NCBI RefSeq assembly: GCF_000499845.2
Contig: NW_027174108.1
Span: 124,001-188,000, forward strand
DNA from: Phaseolus vulgaris
Lineage: Eukaryota; Streptophyta; Magnoliopsida; Fabales; Fabaceae
Direction: 5' to 3'
DNA: 64,000 nt
Shown: in pieces, positions 57,581 through 64,000 of the stretch
Position numbering within the stretch: the first letter of the stretch is position 1
Layout of the letters: every line of letters starts with the position of its first letter
Position numbers and translations under genes: made by a program
Notes under the pieces: generated by a model
The model's input: the letters and a program-made list of their open reading frames with translations, nothing else
Database searches by the model: none
What the model was told of the DNA's origin: nothing

Positions 57581-57708
57581 GGAAAGCACGCGATATATCT
57601 TTTCTTGCCTTAAATCACTTATAAGTGACAAGGTCTTTCTTCAAAACTTTTGGAAAACAGCAAACATGCAACCAAAAAAATGCCTTATACTTCGAAAACT
57701 CTTCTTTT

Positions 57709-57764
57709 ATTGGGTGGCCTCATTAAAAACCCTCCTTAGGGAAAAAAGAGTGCCCCCTTGAAAC
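57709..57764 (-). promoter_or_regulatory. Conserved post-pol motif of element D
   Basis: Same as 4205-4259 on the minus strand, 58 bases past the pol stop. Confidence 0.55.
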
Positions 57765-57821
57765 TGTTTCATCAGAGACATTGTAATATAACATTTGTGT
57801 TTGTCTTTACTTACAAAGCTT

Positions 57822-58748
57822 TTAACTATAGTACAACTTCAGGTGTGTGGCGTTCCAGGTGCGAGGAATCGCCCCTCCTTCCAGCGTCTCTAAGCGGTAG
57901 GCTCCGTTCCCGAGCGCCTCGGTTATTCTGAACGGTCCAGTCCATTTGGGTGACAGTTTATTCTCCATCTCGTACTGGTGGGCCTTCCTCATCACCAAGT
58001 CGCCCTCTCTAAACTGCCTTGGCATCACCTTTGAGTTGTATCTTCGTTCAACCCTTCTCTTCACAGCTTCAGCTTTCAACCTCGCCTCTTCCCTGACCTC
58101 ATCCAGTAGATCCAGGTTCAGCCTTCTTTCTTCATTCGAGTCTTCCTCTACGAAGTTCTGGAATCTCGGCGAGCTCTCCTGGATCTCCACCGGAATCATG
58201 GCATCACACCCATAGACCAAGCTGAACGGGGTCTCATGGGTTCCTGACTGCTCAGTGGTGTGGTACGCCCAGACTATACGGGGCACCTCCTCAGCCCAAC
58301 TTCCCTTGGCTTTCTCAAGCCTTCTCTTCAAACCTCTCAACAACACCCGATTAGCTGACTCCACCTGGCCATTTGTCTGAGGGTGCTCGACGGATGCAAA
58401 CACTTGTTGAATTCCCACCCCTTCGCAAAGCTTCTTCAACAGGTGGCTTGCAAACTGCGTCCCATTATCTGACACCAGGCGTTTAGGCACTCCAAACCGG
58501 CACACGATGTTCTTCCATACAAAACCTTCGATCTTGTGTGCGGTGATCTGGGCCACTGGTTCTGCTTCAATCCACTTGGTGAAACACTCAATCGCCACCA
58601 CCAAGTACTTCATCTGCCTGATCGCCAGCGGGAAAGGTCCCAGGATGTCGATTCCCCAAGTATGAAACGGCCAAGGGCTATAGATCGACTTCAACTCCTC
58701 GGGAGGTGCCTTATGCCAATTGGCGTGCTGCTGGCATTGTTTACAACA
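57822..58748 (-). CDS. pol: Element D integrase part, after an in-frame stop
   Basis: Same frame as the upstream polyprotein, separated from it only by the TAA at 58751-58749. It begins with the cysteine pair of the zinc region (CCKQC), then the integrase core with GIDILGPF, VSDNGTQF and GQVESANR giving an intact D-D-E set, and the GPF tail (KWTGPFRI) ending LKLYYS at TAA 57824-57822. With the upstream part the whole protein would be 1,811 codons. No ATG suits a separate start near its beginning, so it would need readthrough of the stop to be made. Confidence 0.88.
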   Translation of the reverse strand, partial: CCKQCQQHANWHKAPPEELKSIYSPWPFHTWGIDILGPFPLAIRQMKYLVVAIECFTKWIEAEPVAQITAHKIEGFVWKNIVCRFGVPKRLVSDNGTQFASHLLKKLCEGVGIQQVFASVEHPQTNGQVESANRVLLRGLKRRLEKAKGSWAEEVPRIVWAYHTTEQSGTHETPFSLVYGCDAMIPVEIQESSPRFQNFVEEDSNEERRLNLDLLDEVREEARLKAEAVKRRVERRYNSKVMPRQFREGDLVMRKAHQYEMENKLSPKWTGPFRITEALGNGAYRLETLEGGAIPRTWNATHLKLYYS

Positions 58749-61700
58749 TTAGGCATATTTCTTGCAATCTTCTCTCATGGATGGCCAGTAGTAGCCTGCA
58801 CGGAGAGTCCTCGCGGCCAGAGCTCGACCCCCGACGTGGCTTCCGCATATACCTTCGTGGAGCTCCGCCATGATTCTCGTGCACTTCTCGCCGTGTATAC
58901 ATTCCAGGAGCGGGTGAGTGAACCCAAACCTGTACAGATCGCCATCAATCAACGTGTACTTGCTGGAATTTTTCTTTACCTTCCTAGCTTCTGTTGGATC
59001 CAGTGGGAGGAGGCCATCTGCCAGGCACCGCTTGTACTGTGTTATCCAAGTGTCTGGCTCATGGGCGGCGCAGACCTGCATCACGTCCACCTTCTCTCCT
59101 CGACATGCTCTAATTCTCGGCGATCTCAGAGTTTCTTGCGTCAAGGACTTATGGCTTCTCGCTGCTCTCTCCGTCGACTTGCTTATCTGAAGGACCAGGT
59201 GATCTGCTACAAATGCCCTCGGCGTCTTCAGAGTTTCTTGAATCACCGTCCTCTGCCTACCCCCCTTGCCTGAGCTGGCGAGCTTAGCAAGCAAGTCAGC
59301 TCGGGCATTCTGCTCTCTGGGCACATGTACTACTTCAAAGGAGGCAAAGGAACTCTTCAATTCCTGCACATACGCCAAGTAAGCCGCCATTTGTGGATCT
59401 TTAGCCTGGAACTCGCCTGTTACTTGCCCTGTGACTAGCAGCGAGTCACTCTTAGCCATCAGCACCCTAGCTCCCATCTCCTTGGCCAGCAAAATTCCGG
59501 CGATCAGCGCCTCATACTCTGCTTGATTGTTGCTGGCTTTGAAGGCGAACCTCAGAGATTGTTCGATCAGCACGCCGTTGGGTCCTTCCAATATGACTCC
59601 AGCACCGCTGCCCTGCTGGTTCGACGATCCATCCACTGAAAGTACCCAACGGAAATCGTCTCCTTCAACCCGCGTCGCCTCTGATGAGAGCTCAACCACG
59701 AAATCTGCAAAGATTTGCCCCTTGAGCGGGCCCCGGGGCTCGTACTTAATATCAAACTCCGACAACTCTACCGCCCACTTCACCATCCTTCCCGCAACGT
59801 CGGGTTTCTTCAAGACCTTCTGGATGGGCAGGTCAGTCATCACCAATATCGTGAAACTGTGGAAGTAGTGGCGCAACCTCCTCGCCGAAAACACCACAGC
59901 CAGCGCAACCTTCTCCAGGGCCTGATATCTCGTTTCTGGGCCCTGCAACACCTTGCTCACGAAATAAATAGGCTTCTGAGCCTGATCTTGATCCTGGGCG
60001 AGCACCGCACTCACCGCCCTCTCAGTCACAGCAAAATACAACCTGAGAGGGATTCCCGCCAGCGGTTTGCACAGAACCGGCGGGCTCGCCAGATACTCCT
60101 TCAGTTTGACGAAAGCTTCCTCGCACTCTTTCGTCCAAGCAAACTTATTATTGCGCCGCAGACATTGAAAATAGGGATGCCCCTTTTCTCCGCTAGCTGA
60201 CACGAAGCGAGATAGGGCTGCCATCCGACCTGTTAGCTGCTGGACTTCTTTCACCGTAGCTGGGCTCCTCATCGCCAAGATGGCGGCACACTTGTCTGGG
60301 TTGGCTTTTATTCCTCTTTCAGTCAAGAGGAAACCCAAAAACTTTCCAGCCTCCACGCCGAAAATGCATTTCTCCGGATTGAGCTTTAACATGAACTTGG
60401 CGATCGTCGTGAACAATTCTTCCAAGTCTGCCACGTGCTTGCTTTTTTCCTGCGAGGTCACGACCATGTCATCGACGTAAGCTTGCACGTTCCTTCCCAG
60501 CATTGGTGCAAGTACTCGATCCATCAGCCTCTGGTACGTGGCCCCCGCGTTCTTCAGCCCAAACGGCATCACCTTATAGCAGTAGCACGATCTCTCCGTC
60601 ATGAAGGCTGTTTTCTCTTCATCCATGGGATGCATCTTGATCTGATTATATCCTGAGAAGGCATCCAGGAAACTCAGCAACTTACACCCTGCAGCACTAT
60701 CAACCAGGGCATCTATACTCGGTAAAGGATACGAATCCTTTGGGCAAGCTTTGTTCAGGTCGGTGAAATCGACGCACATGCGCCATTTCCCGTTGCTCTT
60801 CTTCACCAGCACGACATTCGCCAACCATTCGGGGTACTGGACTTCCCTGATGTTGCCTGCAGCGAGGAGTTTCTGTGTTTCGTCCCTGATCGCCTGCCTC
60901 CTCTCCTCGTTGAATTTTCTTCTCCTTTGTCGCACCGGTCTCACCAAATTGTCCATCGCCAGATGATGGCACAAGAAGTCAGGATCAATCCCGGGCATGT
61001 CCGAAGCGGACCATGCAAACGCGTCCAGATGCCGCTCAATCACCTTGGCGATCTGGTCCTGGAGATCGACCTCCAGAGATCTTCCGAGCTTGAAGATTTT
61101 TCCTCCGATCTCCTTTTTGAGCCACTGCTCGACAGGTTTAGGCCTGGATTCTCTGGCGATCACCGCCCTGGCGATTCCCTGTTCCCTTGCTTCCTCGGGG
61201 CGATTCCGCGCCTCTTCCTCCTCCAGGCCAGCATTCCTCTCCCCTAGCTCGGCGTCTACCATCTCCACATCCCTTCCGGCGGCCTCCTCTGTTACCGTCG
61301 ATATAGGCTTCACACCGGGGGGTGGGGTGGTTGTTACGTAACTCACTGATCTTTTGTTTTTCAGGCTATTCTCATAGCACCTTTTCGCTTCTTTCTGATC
61401 AGACTTAATCGTGATCACCACCCCTTCCATGGACGGCAACTTTACCTTCATGTGCCGAGTCGACGGAATGGCGCCTATCCTGTTAAGCGTGGGCCTTCCC
61501 AACAGGATGTTATATGCTGAGGGGGCGTTTACGACGAGGTACTTGATTTTCTCCGTCCTCGAACCAGCCTCATCCGCAAACGTGGTTCTCAGCTCAATGT
61601 ACCCCCTGACCTCCACCTGGTCACCAGCGAACCCATATAAGCACCCTCCATAGGGCCTTAGCTGGTCGAGGGGCAACTCCAGCTGCGTGAAAGTCGGCCA

Positions 61701-63260
61701 GAACATCATGTCTGCCGAGCTTCCTTGGTCCACCAGAACTCTGTGGACCTTCCTTCCCGCTGTAACCAACGAAATAACTATGGGATCGTTGTCATGAGGC
61801 ACAACGTCCCGAAGATCCTGCTTGGTGAACGTAATGTCCACTTCCGGCGAGTGATCTTCAAACATGTCCACTGTCATCACCGATCGCGCATACTTTTTCC
61901 TCTGCGATGCGGAGCATCCACCACCTGAGAAACCCCCTGCTATGCTGTGGATCTCCCCGTGGATAGGCATCTCGTGTTGCTGGGCTTCTCCACCTGCTGG
62001 CTGGGAACTCGACGCTCCCCCCGTCCTCCTGTCCAGCAGATAGTCATTTAGGAACTCGCTCTTAACCAGATCGTCGAGCTGGTATCCTAAAGACAAACAC
62101 GAGTCCAAAGTGTGGCCAAAACATTGGATGAACTCACACCAGGCGTCCGGCTTTGACCTCAGCACCTTGTCGCCCACCTTCTCAGGCGCTTTCAACCTAG
62201 CAGATATGTTAGGAATGGCGATCAGGTCCGCTAGTCCCATGACAAATTTGTGCTTAGGCGGGCGATTGTATTCCCGGCGTGCTGGTTGCTGGCGTGCTTG
62301 GCTTCTTCCCTTGTTTCTCCTGTCGTAAGGATGGCGAGTCCTTTGGTCCTTTCTGGCCGCCGCCGCCGTTTCCAGCACCCTCTGCGACTGGATCCTGGTC
62401 TGGGCGCGTGGCCTGGCGGGAGCCACGCTGCCTCTCTTCTCGGCGACTTCACTCTCGTCGGCGATGTGAGCCACCGCAAGTCGCCTGACTTCAGCAAACG
62501 TCGCTGGATGAGCCCTGATCAAGGCCTCGCAGAATGGCCCTGGCTGCACGCCCTTCTTGAAGGCATAGACCAGCATTTCTTCATCCTTAGCCGGCGATCT
62601 GACCATCTGCGCTCCAAAGCGATTTAGGTAGTCTCTGAGGGACTCCCCATGGTACTGCCTTATATCAAACAGATCATAAGACACCCTGGGTGGTGCCTTA
62701 TTCACGATGTACTGCTCGACAAAGATCTTCGAGAACTGTTGAAAATTGGTTATGTGGCCGTTAGGCAGGCTCACAAACCACTCCATCGCCGTTCCCTGGA
62801 GCGTACTCACGAACATCTTGCAGTAGACGGCGTCTGACCCTCCCGACAGCATCATCTGCGTGTGGAACATGGTCAGATGAGCCTCTGGATCCTCCACGCC
62901 GGTAAAGACAGCCTTAACCGGAACCACGCTCGTGGGAATAGGCGTGTCGGTAATCGCCTGAACAAAAGGCATTGGGAAAACACGAGGTGGCGTCGACGGC
63001 GCCACCTCTTCAGCAGAAGAACGTCCTTGCTGCTCCTGAAGAGCTCGACGTAGCTCCTCAGTCACCTTGCTGAGCTCCTCGTTTCTGGCGCGAGAGGCGA
63101 CCAGGTCCTCATGTATCCTCGCCTGCTCTACGCGTGAGGCTTCCACCGTTGCCTGCAACGAGCGCATCATCTCTGCCATCTGCGCCATGGTCATGGCGGC
63201 GTCGCCTTCAGCAGCGATAGGCGCCACGGGACTTGAACGATTGCTTCTCATTTTTCTCAT
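58749..63260 (-). CDS. gag-pol: Element D gag-protease-RT-RNase H-archaeal RNase H polyprotein (1,503 aa)
   Basis: Single open frame from ATG 63260 (MRKMRSN). Approximate residues: coiled coil 25-80; Retrotrans_gag 115-215; basic linker; knuckle-like C375, C380, H383, C388; protease D511 (DQGSSAD); RT 815-985 with YVDD at 928-931; RNase H 1070-1165; second RNase H 1203-1330 with D1210, E1248 and D1272; integrase zinc histidines H1468 and H1475. It ends at TAA 58751-58749 after KKYA, where B has Gln. The protein would make virus-like particles, cleave itself, copy RNA to DNA and degrade the template. In D the knuckle is CX4CX2HX4C, unlike the CX2HX4HX4C of A', B and C. Confidence 0.93.
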   Translation of the reverse strand: MRKMRSNRSSPVAPIAAEGDAAMTMAQMAEMMRSLQATVEASRVEQARIHEDLVASRARNEELSKVTEELRRALQEQQGRSSAEEVAPSTPPRVFPMPFVQAITDTPIPTSVVPVKAVFTGVEDPEAHLTMFHTQMMLSGGSDAVYCKMFVSTLQGTAMEWFVSLPNGHITNFQQFSKIFVEQYIVNKAPPRVSYDLFDIRQYHGESLRDYLNRFGAQMVRSPAKDEEMLVYAFKKGVQPGPFCEALIRAHPATFAEVRRLAVAHIADESEVAEKRGSVAPARPRAQTRIQSQRVLETAAAARKDQRTRHPYDRRNKGRSQARQQPARREYNRPPKHKFVMGLADLIAIPNISARLKAPEKVGDKVLRSKPDAWCEFIQCFGHTLDSCLSLGYQLDDLVKSEFLNDYLLDRRTGGASSSQPAGGEAQQHEMPIHGEIHSIAGGFSGGGCSASQRKKYARSVMTVDMFEDHSPEVDITFTKQDLRDVVPHDNDPIVISLVTAGRKVHRVLVDQGSSADMMFWPTFTQLELPLDQLRPYGGCLYGFAGDQVEVRGYIELRTTFADEAGSRTEKIKYLVVNAPSAYNILLGRPTLNRIGAIPSTRHMKVKLPSMEGVVITIKSDQKEAKRCYENSLKNKRSVSYVTTTPPPGVKPISTVTEEAAGRDVEMVDAELGERNAGLEEEEARNRPEEAREQGIARAVIARESRPKPVEQWLKKEIGGKIFKLGRSLEVDLQDQIAKVIERHLDAFAWSASDMPGIDPDFLCHHLAMDNLVRPVRQRRRKFNEERRQAIRDETQKLLAAGNIREVQYPEWLANVVLVKKSNGKWRMCVDFTDLNKACPKDSYPLPSIDALVDSAAGCKLLSFLDAFSGYNQIKMHPMDEEKTAFMTERSCYCYKVMPFGLKNAGATYQRLMDRVLAPMLGRNVQAYVDDMVVTSQEKSKHVADLEELFTTIAKFMLKLNPEKCIFGVEAGKFLGFLLTERGIKANPDKCAAILAMRSPATVKEVQQLTGRMAALSRFVSASGEKGHPYFQCLRRNNKFAWTKECEEAFVKLKEYLASPPVLCKPLAGIPLRLYFAVTERAVSAVLAQDQDQAQKPIYFVSKVLQGPETRYQALEKVALAVVFSARRLRHYFHSFTILVMTDLPIQKVLKKPDVAGRMVKWAVELSEFDIKYEPRGPLKGQIFADFVVELSSEATRVEGDDFRWVLSVDGSSNQQGSGAGVILEGPNGVLIEQSLRFAFKASNNQAEYEALIAGILLAKEMGARVLMAKSDSLLVTGQVTGEFQAKDPQMAAYLAYVQELKSSFASFEVVHVPREQNARADLLAKLASSGKGGRQRTVIQETLKTPRAFVADHLVLQISKSTERAARSHKSLTQETLRSPRIRACRGEKVDVMQVCAAHEPDTWITQYKRCLADGLLPLDPTEARKVKKNSSKYTLIDGDLYRFGFTHPLLECIHGEKCTRIMAELHEGICGSHVGGRALAARTLRAGYYWPSMREDCKKYA

Positions 63261-63668
63261 TAACTTCAGCGAATCACAGGAATGCAGCGAACAACACTTC
63301 AGCCACGATCGAATCAGCGATCAATCGGAGAAAACAGCGCGAAACTGCGCAAGAAAACTCAAGAACACCGTAAACCTTCAAAGAAAACCACAACTTCGCC
63401 AGAAACCACCGCTCCTCCGCGAACAACCAAACAAGCGAAAGAACTCGAACTTCCACCGAACAGATTACGCGTAAGCAGCAGAAAACCTCACTCCACCGAT
63501 CGAAAAGCCAAACGAACGGTACAAAACGCAAATTCACCGAACGAAACTCAAACAGACCGCGAACGACGGTTGCACCAGCACACAACCACGCAGAAAACTT
63601 CGAAAACTTCCAAGAACTCACGCCGTGGATGGGAGCAAGTTTTACACGGCCCCACGGTGGGCGCCTGA
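63261..63668 (-). other. Leader and primer binding site of D
   Basis: Non-coding leader homologous to 11594-12003. The primer site AGGCGCCCACCGTGGGGC (minus strand) lies at about 63649-63666, next to the LTR. Confidence 0.7.
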
Positions 63669-64000
63669 TGATCCTGCCTGTTGACCGAAACGCTGGAAAC
63701 TGCCTCGTCAAAGGATCGACGTGCGCACCGCTTCTCACCTCCGTTCCTCTTCGGGATCTACCTCAAGAACCTGCAAAGAAACAGTACGGCACCGCTGCGG
63801 CCGATCGCACTCCAACGCTCAAGTCAGTGACGGTATCACCAAATACTAAGAGAACAAGAACCGTGCAAATCCTCTCTCACAGTCAGCTCTATCACTCGCA
63901 AGCGTAAAGTGTATAAACTGAACGTGCGTACCTCAGAAAGTTTGTTAAGAACTCTTATATACCTGGCAGCTTTCTCTCTCCTGGCAGTTACAGACTTGGA
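63669..64000 (-). repeat. 5' LTR of element D (first 332 bp in window)
   Basis: Matches 52152 onward with three substitutions and one single-base indel. TATATAAG on the minus strand at 63954-63961. Continues past the window. Confidence 0.93.

Larger units (their letters stand above)
52152..64000 (-). mobile_element. Element D: best-preserved family-1 Tat element
   Basis: 3' LTR 52152-52947, polypurine tract, antisense gene 53548-56176, minisatellites, pol/gag 57822-63260, leader, and the first 332 bp visible of the 5' LTR (63669-64000). LTRs differ at 3 substitutions and 1 indel over those 332 bases by my reading. Both main genes are nearly or fully open. The left flank ends GTTTC, which should recur beyond the window. 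Confidence 0.95.

Noticed and set aside
1..64000. Host genes, tRNA or rRNA genes
   Set aside because: I found no sequence that reads as one. A tRNA scan would be needed to exclude a short tRNA-derived element.

Overview
The window is plant repeat DNA and I see no ordinary host gene in it. Nearly every base belongs to a long tandem satellite or to Ty3/gypsy LTR retrotransposons of the Tat lineage inserted in it. Evidence for Tat is a polyprotein ordered gag, protease, reverse transcriptase, RNase H, a second (archaeal-type) RNase H and integrase without a chromodomain, plus a separate spliced gene on the opposite strand near the 3' LTR. Plant origin follows from this lineage. A phaseoloid legume is a weak guess from the look of the proteins and was not tested.

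Layout: (1) 1-9600, element A (+), left end outside the window. (2) 9601-10796, satellite. (3) 10797-14756, element A' (+), 5' LTR plus gag-pol cut off inside RT. (4) 14757-26917, element B (-), complete except for a truncated 3' LTR, joined head-on to A'. (5) 26918-31348, satellite. (6) 31349-45886, element C (-), a second family with longer unrelated LTRs, TSD GATTG, two tandem antisense genes and a 902-bp LTR-like insertion. (7) 45887-47880, satellite. (8) 47881-49063, solo LTR of the C family, TSD GAAGT. (9) 49064-52151, satellite. (10) 52152-64000, element D (-), the best preserved family-1 copy, 5' LTR cut by the window edge.

Each full element has two converging transcription units. The LTR drives gag-pol. 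A second unit starts just inside the 3' LTR and runs back toward pol. It has a G-box-bearing upstream region, a probable 5'UTR intron and a phase-1 intron in the coding part, and encodes a protein with a Transposase_28-like ('putative gypsy type transposon') domain followed by a long coiled coil. In D this gene is open over 815 codons. Between the converging 3' ends lie hairpin-forming minisatellites whose copy number differs between copies.

The satellite has a 519-520 bp unit made of four related monomers of about 90-104 bp and one distinct segment of about 126 bp. The middle array is arranged as 1,038-bp dimers. Most polyproteins are broken by 1-bp indels, short-repeat deletions and nonsense changes. 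Only D keeps an almost complete set.
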